Positions 1 to 9,114 of a stretch of DNA of 64,000 nucleotides are shown here, one piece after another. A program made the position numbers and the translations under genes. Source of the DNA: an uncultured Aquimarina sp. (GTDB lineage: Bacteria > Bacteroidota > Bacteroidia > Flavobacteriales > Flavobacteriaceae); assembly GCA_947498765.1 (NCBI GenBank), contig CANMLG010000006.1, positions 62,001 through 126,000 of the forward strand. The letters are read 5' to 3'. Numbering within the stretch: the first letter of the stretch is position 1; each line of letters opens with the position of its first letter. A model generated the notes under the pieces. The model did no database searches and had not been told where the DNA came from. It was given only the letters and a program-made list of their open reading frames with translations.

Positions 1-413
1 AAGGCCCAGATGAACTTGTTATAAGAGAGAAGGTTAAGGAATTGAATTTGTCTCAGGAAGTTTTATTTAAAGAATATACTTCTAATCCTATGCCCTATGT
101 TAGAAAATCTTTATTCACTGTTATGACGAGTAATTATGAAGGTTTTCCTATGACGTTAATTGAATCATTAACCTTAGGAATACCAGTAGTGTCATTAGAT
201 TTTATTTCTGGACCTTCAGAAATTATTGAAACAGGTAAGAATGGGATTTTAGTAAAGGAAAAGACAATAGAAGCATTTGGTGCAGCGTTAGATAAGATGG
301 TAATTGATAAAAATTATTATCAAAAATGTGTAGAAGGAACAAAAGAAAGTGTTAAGTTTTTTGAGAAAAAATATATTGCAGAAAAATGGGACGCATTGTT
401 GAAGAAAATATGA
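1..413 (+). CDS. GT4-type glycosyltransferase, C-terminal part (5' end outside window)
   Basis: The frame is open from the first bases of the window, so the gene begins upstream and only about 137 C-terminal residues are visible. They carry the GT4/GT-B C-terminal signature, with GFPMTLIESLTLGIPVVS followed by a GPSEII segment. In GT4 enzymes this Glu-containing loop binds the nucleotide-sugar donor. The likely role is transfer of a sugar during capsule, O-antigen or protein-glycan synthesis in the cytoplasm. The stop codon overlaps the start of the next gene (ATGA at 410-413), so the two are probably translationally coupled. The substrate cannot be told from this fragment. Confidence 0.85.
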   Translation, partial: GPDELVIREKVKELNLSQEVLFKEYTSNPMPYVRKSLFTVMTSNYEGFPMTLIESLTLGIPVVSLDFISGPSEIIETGKNGILVKEKTIEAFGAALDKMVIDKNYYQKCVEGTKESVKFFEKKYIAEKWDALLKKI

Positions 414-838
414 AAGACACAAGGGTAAAAGATTGTTATATTATTGAATTAGAAAAAATAGACGGGCATGACGCTAGGGGGAGTTTGTCTGTAATAGAAA
501 AGCAAGTTATACCATTTGAATCAAAGCGGGTGTATTATTTATATGATGTGCCAAGTGACGCTACTAGAGGAGGGCATGCTCACAAGGAATTACATCAATT
601 TTTGATTCCTCTAAGTGGTAGTTTTGATGTGATTTTAAATGATAGTAAAGCACAAAAGAAGTATACTTTAAATAAGCCTAATAAGGGGTTGTATCTATGT
701 CCAGGAATATGGCGTGAAATAGAAAATTTTTCTTCTGGTGCAGTGTGTTTAGTATTAGCTTCCGAAGTTTATTTGGAGGAGGATTATATTAGAGACTTTC
801 ATACTTTTTTAAGGTTGAAACTACCTAAAATTCAATAA
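410..838 (+). CDS. FdtA/QdtA-like dTDP-sugar 3,4-ketoisomerase (WxcM-like cupin)
   Basis: A 142-residue single-domain cupin. The segment RGGHAHKELHQF (His56 and His58) matches the paired histidines of the FdtA/QdtA family, which converts dTDP-4-keto-6-deoxyglucose to the 3-keto isomer on the way to amino sugars such as Fuc3NAc or Qui3NAc. I chose the ATG at 410 because it overlaps the preceding stop as ATGA and gives the usual family length; an in-frame start at 386 would add eight residues. The upstream glycosyltransferase suggests a nucleotide-sugar and surface-glycan role. The last 18 bases overlap the convergent gene on the other strand. Which dTDP-sugar is used cannot be seen. Confidence 0.8.
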   Translation: MKDTRVKDCYIIELEKIDGHDARGSLSVIEKQVIPFESKRVYYLYDVPSDATRGGHAHKELHQFLIPLSGSFDVILNDSKAQKKYTLNKPNKGLYLCPGIWREIENFSSGAVCLVLASEVYLEEDYIRDFHTFLRLKLPKIQ

Positions 839-1726
839 TATTTTTAAAAACCACTGAGGTAAGTGTAAGATTATTAGGCGTTTTAATGGTAGATTATTTA
901 AATTGATTTGATTTTTAAGGAGTTTAAACTTGTTATAATTTCCAGCAAGTTTGAATTCAGTAGCAATGGCAAACCTATTTTGATCTAAGTAATTTTTTAA
1001 AAAAGGGATGTTTTTTTCTGACTTTTCATTTTTGTAAATAAAATGCACTCTGTTATCAATATTTTTTGAATCTGAAAGTGTGTTTTTTATATATTTTAAA
1101 TAAGCTGAAGTTTCGATATTGTTGAAAATAAAACTATTATTAATTCCGAGTCTAATCCAAAGATCAGTGTCTTGACCAGTCATAATATAAGGGTCAAATA
1201 AAAAATCTTTTAATAGTAATTCTTTTTTTATACAAACAGCTGATGTCCAGGCTATATCAGCAATTAAGCTGCTTTTAAAATAATTATCAATAATATATAA
1301 CTTTTCGGCTGAGGGTTTAGGTAAAAAACTAAACTTGTTAGGTTTGAACTTGTTTTTTTTAACTTCTCTTTTATAATTATTACAAAAAATAGAATGCTTA
1401 GGAAAAGCTGTAATAGCTCTATGTAGTTCATTTAAGTGATTGGGAAACCAATAATCATCAGCATCTAAAAATGCAATATATTTCCCTTGAGCAAGTTGGA
1501 TGCCATTATTTCTTGCAACCGAAACACCATTATTTTTTTGTGAATGTATGAGTACATTTTTAAGGTTTAAATTAGTAATAATATTTAGGCTATTGTCTGT
1601 TGAACCATCATTTATTATTATAATTTCATAGTCATTAAAATCTTGTTTTAATACAGAATTTAATGTTTCAATGATATAAGCTTCTTTATTATATAAAGGG
1701 ATTATTACAGAAAAAAATGGAAGCAT
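821..1726 (-). CDS. GT2 family glycosyltransferase
   Basis: A 301-residue protein that starts with the GT-A fold signature FFSVIIPLYNKEAYI, followed by an NDGSTDNS loop, SVARNNGI and the metal-binding FLDADDYW (DxD-type) motif. These features place it in glycosyltransferase family 2, cytoplasmic or membrane-associated enzymes that use nucleotide-sugar donors. No membrane segments are evident. It lies 4 bp downstream of another GT2 gene on the same strand and is probably co-transcribed with it. Its 3' end overlaps the convergent ketoisomerase gene by 18 bp. The acceptor and the sugar transferred are unknown. Confidence 0.85.
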   Translation of the reverse strand: MLPFFSVIIPLYNKEAYIIETLNSVLKQDFNDYEIIIINDGSTDNSLNIITNLNLKNVLIHSQKNNGVSVARNNGIQLAQGKYIAFLDADDYWFPNHLNELHRAITAFPKHSIFCNNYKREVKKNKFKPNKFSFLPKPSAEKLYIIDNYFKSSLIADIAWTSAVCIKKELLLKDFLFDPYIMTGQDTDLWIRLGINNSFIFNNIETSAYLKYIKNTLSDSKNIDNRVHFIYKNEKSEKNIPFLKNYLDQNRFAIATEFKLAGNYNKFKLLKNQINLNNLPLKRLIILHLPQWFLKILLNFR

Positions 1727-1730
1727 TTTA

Positions 1731-2612
1731 TTATTTTAAATTTAAAAAATACCCTAAACGATAAAGGTCAAACAATATTAATGAAGGTTTTTTTGATAAT
1801 AGGTTTCTTTTAATTAAAGGTTCACTGATTTTATAAAAAAAGTTAAAAAGCGTTGAAAGACCAAGTCTTTTTACTTTTGAAGCTATTTCGGAAAGCGAAG
1901 TATCTTTGCTTTTTAAAAGATTGTTATCAATAAAGTATTTCAAAACATCAACAGATTCTAATGATTTTTTTAAAAATTGATTACTAGTTTCTAATCCTAA
2001 ATGAATTACAGGATTATTGATATGTAATAAGTGAATCTTATGTTTTTTTGCCTCAAGGGCAAAAAGCGTATCTTCATGCCTTAAATTAGGTATGGTTTCA
2101 TTAAATTTAATTTTATTGAAAACACTTTTTTTTATGATAAAGCTTAATGTTAAAAAGCGGAGATAACAATTTTTTTTACGTTCTATAACAGATAAGGCTT
2201 CTCTTTTTTTTCCATAAATCCATCTTAAAATAATTGACGTGTCTGGTGTTTCTTTTTGGTATTCAATTCCACCATAAATAATTTCGGTTTGTGGGGTAAA
2301 AGCTTGGATATATTTTTTTATGAAGTCTTTGTTTTTTGGAAAGGTATCTACATCTAAAAAAAGTAAAGTATCATAAGTAGCATTATGGGCTAAACTGTTT
2401 CTTATGGCACTTCTTCCAATATTTTGATCTAAAAAAGTATAATTGCAATTTTTTAGACTATTAATTTTGTTATTTTCTGCTATAGGATTTGGAGAACAGT
2501 CATCATAAACTGTAATATCATAAATGATTTCAATAGCATCACATTGTTGTTTTAATTCCTTTACTAAAGGGAGAGCGTTGTAGTTGTATGTAGGAATAAG
2601 TATAGAAAGCAT
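1731..2612 (-). CDS. GT2 family glycosyltransferase
   Basis: A 293-residue GT-A glycosyltransferase. It begins LSILIPTYNYNALPLVKEL, has a YDDCSPNP loop, a GRSAIRN helix and the DxD motif in FLDVDTFP. A later LRHEDTLFALEAKK segment resembles the catalytic-base region (ED) of GT2 enzymes. The gene lies between ftsE, 32 bp upstream on the same strand, and a second GT2 gene 4 bp downstream. The two GT2 genes form a pair and may be read through from ftsE. It is likely involved in surface polysaccharide or lipid-linked glycan assembly; the substrate cannot be predicted. Confidence 0.85.
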   Translation of the reverse strand: MLSILIPTYNYNALPLVKELKQQCDAIEIIYDITVYDDCSPNPIAENNKINSLKNCNYTFLDQNIGRSAIRNSLAHNATYDTLLFLDVDTFPKNKDFIKKYIQAFTPQTEIIYGGIEYQKETPDTSIILRWIYGKKREALSVIERKKNCYLRFLTLSFIIKKSVFNKIKFNETIPNLRHEDTLFALEAKKHKIHLLHINNPVIHLGLETSNQFLKKSLESVDVLKYFIDNNLLKSKDTSLSEIASKVKRLGLSTLFNFFYKISEPLIKRNLLSKKPSLILFDLYRLGYFLNLK

Positions 2613-2644
2613 TTAAAGCAAGTTGATATTAATTTAAAAAAGGA

Positions 2645-3328
2645 TTAATTTTTTCTCTGTACCACCTCAAAAATCTTTTGATTTTCGCACTTTAAGGTTT
2701 TTGAAGGGTATTTTAAAAGTAACGCATAATCATGTGTTGCCATCAAAATAGTATTTCCATTGGCATTAATTTCTTTAAGTAGCGCCATTACTTCTAAGGA
2801 GGTTTGTGGGTCTAAATTTCCAGTTGGTTCATCGGCTAAGATAAGCTCAGGATTGTTTAATAAAGCACGGGCAATTGCAACACGTTGTTGCTCTCCACCC
2901 GAAAGTTGATAGGGGTAAATAGTTCCCTTTGATTCCATACCAACTTTTGTAAGTACTTCTTTTATGCGGTTTTCTATTTTATCTTTTTCTTTCCAACCAG
3001 TAGCTTTTAAAACAAATGCCAAGTTCTTGTTAACGGTACGATCATTAAGTAATTTGAAATCTTGGAAAACTACTCCGAGTTTTCTTCTTAAAAAAGGAAT
3101 TTCTTTTTCTTGCAGTCCATTAAGCTTAAAATTCACAATTTCTCCTTCACCTTGTACAAGTGCTAAATCTCCGTAAAGTGTTTTTAAAAAACTACTTTTT
3201 CCAGAACCTGTTTTTCCGATAAGATACACAAAATCACCTTTTAAGATCTGTAATGAAACGTCAGATAATACTGCTTTTTCACGTTGGAATATAGTAACAT
3301 TAGTCAACTTTAACACCGATTCTTCCAT
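2645..3328 (-). CDS. ftsE: cell-division-type ABC transporter ATPase FtsE
   Basis: A 227-residue ABC ATPase with Walker [11 protein letters not shown]-loop VFQDFKLL, signature [15 protein letters not shown] and Walker [13 protein letters not shown] followed by the H-loop THDYALL. The length and the [18 protein letters not shown] sequence match FtsE, the ATPase partner of FtsX, which controls peptidoglycan hydrolases at division. No ftsX lies nearby in the window, and ftsE and ftsX are often separate in Bacteroidetes. LolD-type lipoprotein-export ATPases are close relatives and cannot be fully excluded. The gene is divergent from the TPR gene at 3642 and shares its 313-bp upstream region. Confidence 0.8.
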   Translation of the reverse strand: MEESVLKLTNVTIFQREKAVLSDVSLQILKGDFVYLIGKTGSGKSSFLKTLYGDLALVQGEGEIVNFKLNGLQEKEIPFLRRKLGVVFQDFKLLNDRTVNKNLAFVLKATGWKEKDKIENRIKEVLTKVGMESKGTIYPYQLSGGEQQRVAIARALLNNPELILADEPTGNLDPQTSLEVMALLKEINANGNTILMATHDYALLLKYPSKTLKCENQKIFEVVQRKN

Positions 3329-3641
3329 AAAACTCCTATAAATTATAATGGTAAAATTATAAAACTAAATCAGTTTGCAAAATAAAGCAGCGCTTTTAGT
3401 GTTTTAAAAGTATGAATTATCAAGTATAAAGGAGTTTTGAGCAAAATGTTAAAAAAGAATATTTTAATTTTTTAAATGAAATTTTAAAAATTAACTGAAA
3501 AAATAGAGTTTTAAATTGATTTATAATAAATAAAAATATTTAAAAATTTAAAGGCTTTATTAGTTAGTTAATTAGTGTAAATTAATTCCTTCAATACAAG
3601 AGTATCTTAATATATTTGAAATAGGTTTTATTTTTAATTTA
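3329..3641. other. divergent intergenic region between ftsE and the TPR gene
   Basis: A very AT-rich spacer of 313 bp with no convincing ORF. It must hold promoters for ftsE (leftward) and the TPR gene (rightward). A -7-like TATATTTG lies at 3611-3618 for the rightward gene. No strong inverted repeats are evident. Confidence 0.6.
3611..3618 (+). promoter_or_regulatory. Bacteroidetes-type -7 element for the TPR gene
   Basis: TATATTTG matches the TAnnTTTG consensus of the Bacteroidetes primary sigma factor and sits 24 bp before the start codon at 3642. No clear -33 TTG was found. Confidence 0.45.
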
Positions 3642-6600
3642 ATGAAGAAAAATTCAATTGTTACCTGCTTTTTAGTACTAATATCAGTTTTAGTAAAAGC
3701 GCAACAGACAGAAATTTATACAACTAATACTAATGAGCTATATCAAAAAGCAATTAGTTTATATAATAACAGGGAATATGCTGCTGCACAAAGTTTTTTT
3801 AGAAAAATAGAAGCGAATGCTACTGATCAAAATATAAAAGCAAATAGCACTTATTATATAGCTCAATCTGCGATACGAATGCAGCAACCTGGGGCGGATA
3901 TAAAAATGACAAATTTTGTTACAAATTACCCTACACACCCTAAGAGAAATAATGCCTTTTTTGGAGTAGGCAACTATTATTTTAGTATAGGAAAGTATGC
4001 CCAGACTCGAAAATGGTATCAAGATGTTGATGAGCAACGGTTAAATGCAGAAGGACTTGAAACTTATTATTTTAATAAAGGCTATGCACTCTATTATTCC
4101 AAAAGATATGATGATGCAAAAAAGTCTTTAAAAAAAGTGATAAACTCGGAAAAGTACGGTGAACAAGCAAAGTATTACCTAGGTTTTATAGCTTATAATT
4201 CTAATGATTATGATCAAGCAGATACTTTTTTTAACGAAGTAAGTGAGTCTGGGGATTATAATAAGAATTTATCATATTATAAAGCAGATAGGAATTTTAA
4301 AAAAGGAGAGTTTCAAAAAGCTATTGAAAATGCAAAACCTAGATTAGATAATGCCAAGTCAAAAGATAAATCACAATTAAATAAAATTATTGGAGAGAGC
4401 TACTTTAATCTAAAAGATTATCAAAAAGCAATTCCTTACTTAGAGGCATATAAAGGTAATAAAGGGAAGTGGAGTAATACAGATTATTATTTATTGGGGT
4501 ATTCATATTATAAAGTTGGTGAATACAGTAAAGCAGTATCTCAATTCAATAAAATTATTGGAGGTAAAAATGCAGTGTCCCAAAATGCATATTATCATTT
4601 AGCAGATGCTTATTTAAAATCCGAACAAAAGCAACAAGCATTAAATGCGTTTAAAAATGCTTCTGAAATGAATTTTGAAGCAGTAATAAAAGAAGATGCT
4701 ACTTATAATTATGCCAAATTGAGCTATGAAATAGGAAACTCTTTTGAAAGTGTACCTTTAGTCTTAAAAACATTTTTGTTAAAATATCCAGAGTCCTCTC
4801 ATAAAGAAGAAGTAGCAGCATTATTGATTGATTCGTATTTATCTTCAAAAAACTATAAAGAAGCTTTGGCAGTTTTAGATTCGGGTAAAGGGACAGAAAA
4901 CAAAAAAGTATTTCAAAAAGTATTATTTTATAGGGGCTTAGAGTTGTTTACAGAGAAAGAATATAAGGAAGCAATTATTCTTTTTGATAGGGCTATTTCT
5001 ACAAATGCATTACCAGATTTTTCACAACGTGCTCAGTTTTGGAAAGGTGAAAGTTATTATGCTTTGGAGGAATATGTTATTGCTATTTCTAATTATAAAT
5101 TAATTAATAATAATTCCAATAGTTTATGGAAAGAGTTAAAACTAAAAGAGTATCAATTAGGTTACAGCAATTTTAAAATTAAGGCTTATGATAATGCAAT
5201 AAGTCATTTTAAAAACTTTATAGAATTAGCGCCAGAACAATTTTATTTGCAGGATGCTACGTTACGTTTAGCAGATAGTTATTTTGTTTCAGCAAATTAT
5301 TGGCCAGCTATGGAAACTTATAACAAAGCCATAAAGCAAAAGCATAAGCGATCTGATTATGCTCATTTTCAAAAAGCAATTAGCTATGGTTTTGTAAATA
5401 AACATGATAGGAAAATTGAAGACTTAGAAGCATTTTTAATTAATTTTCCTAATTCAGGTTTTAGAGATGATGCCTATTATGCTTTAGCAAATGCGTATGT
5501 GGCTAAAGATAAAATTAATAAAGGTTTAGAGAATTATGCTCAGCTAAGGGCAGAATTACCTAATAGTGCATTTGTTTCTAAAGCATTACTAAAAGAGGGT
5601 TTAATTTTTTATAACGATAATAAATCACAGAAAGCATTAGATAAATTTAAAGTTTTAGTTGCAGAGCATCCAAATACAGCTGAGGCGTTGCAAGCAGTTA
5701 AAACAGCTCGTTTGGTGTATATTGATTTAGGAAAAACTGATGAGTATGCGGATTGGGTAAAATCCTTAGATTTTGTTGATATTTCGAATGAGGATTTAGA
5801 TAATATTACTTATGAAGCAGCAGAAAAACCCTATCAGGAGAATAATTCTAGTAAAGCGATTACAGGCTTTGAAAAATATTTAAAGCAATTCCCTAAAGGC
5901 CTGCATAAATTGAACAGTCATTTTTATTTAGCTCAATTGTATGCTAAAAAAGGAGATAAAGAAAATGCTCTTTCGAATTATTTAGAAGTTGCAGAGATGG
6001 ATAAAAATGAATATACAGAAACAGCAACATATAAAATTTCGCAAATCTATTTGGAAAAAAAATCATACGAAAAAGCTATTCCTTATTTGAAGAATTTAGA
6101 AGAAATTGCCGATTTTGAGCAGAATAGTATTTTTGCACAATCGAACTTAATGAAATCTTATTACGAGCAAAAACAGTTAGAAGATGCGTTAATTTATTCA
6201 GATAGAGTATTAGCAAATACAACTATAGAAAAATCGATTAAAACTGATGCTCAGATTTATAAGGCAAGAGCAGCGCTAGCACTTCAAAAAAAGGATATAG
6301 CTAAAAAAGCTTATGCTGAAGTTGCCAAAACAGCAACAGGGAAATTAGGAGCAGAAGCCACATATAACTTAGCTAATTTTAGTAATCAAAATGGAGATTT
6401 TGAAATTTCTAATAATTACATTCAGCGTTTAGCTAAAGATTTTTCTGCTTACAAAAAAATTGGCGCACAAGGTTTAGTGTTAATGGCAAAGAATTTCTAT
6501 GGATTAGGAGATGCTTATCAAGCCACATATTTATTAGAATCTATTGTTAAAGAATTTTCGGCTTACACTAATGTAGTGAATGAAGCTAAAGTTTTACTTC

Positions 6601-6650
6601 GTAAAATTAAAACAGAAGAGGCTAAAACAAATTCATCAATTAAGGAATAA
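3642..6650 (+). CDS. large TPR-repeat periplasmic/envelope protein
   Basis: A 1002-residue protein with a signal peptide (MKKNSIVTCFLVLISVLVKA, cleaved before QQTEI). Almost the whole length is tetratricopeptide-like repeats (recurring A-Y-Y-L-G/A-Y-x-K-x-x-Y-x-x-A-I patterns), some resembling the YbgF/BamD-type envelope TPRs. Such proteins are protein-protein scaffolds and have no catalytic motif. The gene is followed after 10 bp by an outer-membrane barrel gene (6661), so the pair probably works together at the envelope. The same order (ftsE, TPR protein, TonB-receptor-like barrel) is, as far as I recall, common in Flavobacteriia. The precise function is unknown. Confidence 0.85.
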   Translation: MKKNSIVTCFLVLISVLVKAQQTEIYTTNTNELYQKAISLYNNREYAAAQSFFRKIEANATDQNIKANSTYYIAQSAIRMQQPGADIKMTNFVTNYPTHPKRNNAFFGVGNYYFSIGKYAQTRKWYQDVDEQRLNAEGLETYYFNKGYALYYSKRYDDAKKSLKKVINSEKYGEQAKYYLGFIAYNSNDYDQADTFFNEVSESGDYNKNLSYYKADRNFKKGEFQKAIENAKPRLDNAKSKDKSQLNKIIGESYFNLKDYQKAIPYLEAYKGNKGKWSNTDYYLLGYSYYKVGEYSKAVSQFNKIIGGKNAVSQNAYYHLADAYLKSEQKQQALNAFKNASEMNFEAVIKEDATYNYAKLSYEIGNSFESVPLVLKTFLLKYPESSHKEEVAALLIDSYLSSKNYKEALAVLDSGKGTENKKVFQKVLFYRGLELFTEKEYKEAIILFDRAISTNALPDFSQRAQFWKGESYYALEEYVIAISNYKLINNNSNSLWKELKLKEYQLGYSNFKIKAYDNAISHFKNFIELAPEQFYLQDATLRLADSYFVSANYWPAMETYNKAIKQKHKRSDYAHFQKAISYGFVNKHDRKIEDLEAFLINFPNSGFRDDAYYALANAYVAKDKINKGLENYAQLRAELPNSAFVSKALLKEGLIFYNDNKSQKALDKFKVLVAEHPNTAEALQAVKTARLVYIDLGKTDEYADWVKSLDFVDISNEDLDNITYEAAEKPYQENNSSKAITGFEKYLKQFPKGLHKLNSHFYLAQLYAKKGDKENALSNYLEVAEMDKNEYTETATYKISQIYLEKKSYEKAIPYLKNLEEIADFEQNSIFAQSNLMKSYYEQKQLEDALIYSDRVLANTTIEKSIKTDAQIYKARAALALQKKDIAKKAYAEVAKTATGKLGAEATYNLANFSNQNGDFEISNNYIQRLAKDFSAYKKIGAQGLVLMAKNFYGLGDAYQATYLLESIVKEFSAYTNVVNEAKVLLRKIKTEEAKTNSSIKE

Positions 6651-6660
6651 GAAAGTATTT

Positions 6661-8385
6661 ATGAGTTTATTTTTTAAGAATAATGTACTAATTGTAGTGT
6701 TTTTTTTAGGGTTTTTTGGGTTTTCTCAAAATAAAAAGCAAGAGAGTGATACATTAAGTACAGAAAAAGTTGTTATTGTTAAAACATTTAATCCTACCAT
6801 TAATGACGCATTTAAAATTCATCCTGAGCCTAATTTTAATGAGGGGGAGAAAGCACCTAAAGATCCTTTAAGTTTTAACATTAATTCAGTTCCTGTAGCG
6901 AGTACTTTTGTGCCTGAAAAAACAAAATCTATAGCTGTTAAAAAAGAAAACCCAGAAGCATCATTTAAAAATTATGCATTGTTAGGTGTTGGTAATTTTG
7001 GAAATGTTTTGGCAGAGGCTTTTAGCAGTATCGATATAAATAGAGAAAGTCAATTTACAGCTTTATTAGAGCATCAATCTTCGCAAGGTGGAATAAAAGA
7101 AGTAAGGCTTGATGATTTTTATTATGATACGGGCTTACAATTATCTTTTGGTAAGCAGCAAAAACGAAATCAATGGTTAATAGATTTAGAGTTACAGCAT
7201 CAATTATATAATTGGTATGGTTTGTCTGACAATTTAGAAATTACAGAAGAACAGTTTAATGCAATTGATCCATCTCATAGTTTTGTTGATGTTAATTTGG
7301 GAGGAAATTTAGAATTAGACAACGAAATATTCAATACCGCTAATATCCGTTTCAGGCACTTTAGAGATGATTATGAAAGTACAGAAAACAATTTAAAATT
7401 GAATTCTAAATTTACTATACCTTTAAATGATAATCCAATTTTATTACCAGTTGAGGTTGATTATCTAAGTGGTGAGTTTGCAGATAATAATGTATTCGAA
7501 GGATCAGAATATAGTTTTTTAATTGTAGGAATTAAACCTTCTGTAGCAATAAAATTTAGAGGAGTAGATGTTAAAATTGGAGTTTCAGGTTTTTTAAATA
7601 ATGATTTTGAAAATAGTGATTTAACATTATCTATCCATCCTAATTTAACCGCTAATTATAATTTTCAAGCTTACAATTTAAGTATTTTTGGAGGAGCTAC
7701 AGGTGGTGTGAAACAAAACACATATCATAAAGCAGCTGAAAAAAATCCATTTATTGCTCCAGGTATTGGTGTTAGACCAACAAATCAAATGTTTAATTTA
7801 TTTGGAGGTGTTCAAGGGCAATGGCAAGAAAATTTCACTTACATGTTAAAAGGCGAAGCCGAGTTTGTTAAAGATTATGCGGCTTTTATTAAAAACCCTG
7901 TTTTAAATTCAGCAACAGGAAATTTAAATTATGGATTTAATAACTCTTTTGGATATTTTTATCAAGACTATAAAGCAGCAAAAATTACAGGGGAATTTGG
8001 TTATGAAGAGGAAGGTCTTTTTAATGTGTTGTTAAGAACAACTTATGCTAAATTTAATCAAACCCCTAGGCAACCTTTAAATGTACCATCTTTTACCAGT
8101 ACTATTAAAGGAGATTATATTGTGAATTCTACTTGGAAAATAGGGGCAAGTTTATTTTATGTAGGTTCAAGAAATAGCTTTGATCAGTTTAATGATGATT
8201 TTTTAGGATCATTTATGGAGTTAGATGGGTATGTTGATTTTAATTTAAGAGCTGATTATAAAATAACAGATCAATGGTCTGCTTTTGCATTAGGTAATAA
8301 TTTAACTGGACAAAATTATGAACGTTGGTTAGATTACCCCGTACAAGGAATCCAACTTTTGGTGGGTGCAAAGTATCAGTTTTAA
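6661..8385 (+). CDS. outer-membrane beta-barrel protein (TonB-dependent-receptor-like)
   Basis: A 574-residue protein starting at the ATG at 6661, because a signal peptide follows directly (VLIVVFFLGFFGFSQ). An earlier in-frame start would overlap the TPR gene by 70 bp and hide the signal. After an N-terminal linker the protein shows alternating amphipathic strands, and it ends in YQF, the aromatic C-terminal residue typical of outer-membrane barrels. It resembles the barrel portion of TonB-dependent receptors, but I see no normal plug domain or TonB box, so an import role is uncertain. It is co-transcribed with the TPR gene 10 bp upstream. Confidence 0.75.
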   Translation: MSLFFKNNVLIVVFFLGFFGFSQNKKQESDTLSTEKVVIVKTFNPTINDAFKIHPEPNFNEGEKAPKDPLSFNINSVPVASTFVPEKTKSIAVKKENPEASFKNYALLGVGNFGNVLAEAFSSIDINRESQFTALLEHQSSQGGIKEVRLDDFYYDTGLQLSFGKQQKRNQWLIDLELQHQLYNWYGLSDNLEITEEQFNAIDPSHSFVDVNLGGNLELDNEIFNTANIRFRHFRDDYESTENNLKLNSKFTIPLNDNPILLPVEVDYLSGEFADNNVFEGSEYSFLIVGIKPSVAIKFRGVDVKIGVSGFLNNDFENSDLTLSIHPNLTANYNFQAYNLSIFGGATGGVKQNTYHKAAEKNPFIAPGIGVRPTNQMFNLFGGVQGQWQENFTYMLKGEAEFVKDYAAFIKNPVLNSATGNLNYGFNNSFGYFYQDYKAAKITGEFGYEEEGLFNVLLRTTYAKFNQTPRQPLNVPSFTSTIKGDYIVNSTWKIGASLFYVGSRNSFDQFNDDFLGSFMELDGYVDFNLRADYKITDQWSAFALGNNLTGQNYERWLDYPVQGIQLLVGAKYQF

Positions 8386-8613
8386 TGAGGTACACAGAGG
8401 ATAAAATAATCAGAGCTAAAAGCATGGATAAAAATTCTAGAATTGATAAATTCGAATCTTGGATTTTATTTTTTACAGAATCTGTATGATTATTTTTGTT
8501 TTCACTGTAAACAAGATGTAGCTTTTCCTTTAAATTTTGAAGACATATAAGCTGACCAAAATGAAGTCAATATTTTTCAAGTGTATCTATTTCTGCTTTT
8601 TTTGACAATTCAT

Positions 8614-8791
8614 ATTTAACCCGGATTATGTATTGAAACTTTGTCATGAGGCTGTGATATACAATAAATACTAGTGTTTTCTTAATTTCAGCATAGCAGC
8701 GTTATGGTTAAATTAAAAAACACAGCTTTCGATAGTATTTGAAGTAGATCGCAGACGTAATAGATTTTTTAATGCATAATTCGGGTTTAAT
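8614..8791 (+). repeat. MITE-like inverted-repeat element, copy 1
   Basis: The ends are imperfect inverted repeats of about 25 bp: left TTTAACCCGGATTATGTATT, and right GGGTTTAAT-terminated, whose complement reads TTAAACCCGAATTATGCATT. The whole 178-bp unit recurs in reverse orientation at 34248-34423 with about ten internal differences. A shortened relative is at 24522-24600. There is no coding capacity, which fits a non-autonomous miniature transposable element or a palindromic repeat moved by an enzyme encoded elsewhere. No clear target-site duplication was seen. Confidence 0.75.
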
Positions 8792-9045
8792 CTGACAAAC
8801 AATTTTGTAATTGGTAATAGGAGTAAACTCAAATGAAGATCGCAAAAAAAAAATGATAATAAATATTGCTATTGAGTTGTTCAATTAAACGTTTATCACT
8901 TAGACAACTAGTAGTGTTTTAAAAGTATTAAGATAATCTGACTTTTTGAGACTAAAAATAAAACATAATAAGCATCAAAATTTTTGATGCAAGATAAAAA
9001 CGAAAATTCATGCTAAAAATCATTACTTCTTTCTAATTTCATAAA

Positions 9046-9082
9046 TTAAAAAAATCCACCTCTGTTATAAGAAGTGGATTTA
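9046..9082 (-). terminator. intrinsic terminator of the gatCA-gatB::aspS operon
   Basis: On the minus strand an AAATCCAC...GTGGATTT stem is followed by a T-run, 33 bp beyond the stop codon of the fusion gene. Confidence 0.7.
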
Positions 9083-9114
9083 GATAATAAATACTATGTT
9101 ATTTTATAATAAGT

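Larger units (their letters stand above)
8386..9114. other. intergenic region with an inverted-repeat element and a terminator
   Basis: A 729-bp spacer between two genes whose 3' ends face each other. No ORF with coding character was found. It holds a 178-bp repeat element (8614-8791) and the terminator of the gatB-aspS transcript (9046-9082). The remaining parts (8386-8613 and 8792-9045) are AT-rich and show nothing I can name. Confidence 0.6.

Noticed and set aside
8240..8425. Small minus-strand ORF over the end of the outer-membrane barrel gene
   Set aside because: It mostly overlaps a well-supported gene, has no recognisable motif and ends in an AT-rich spacer.
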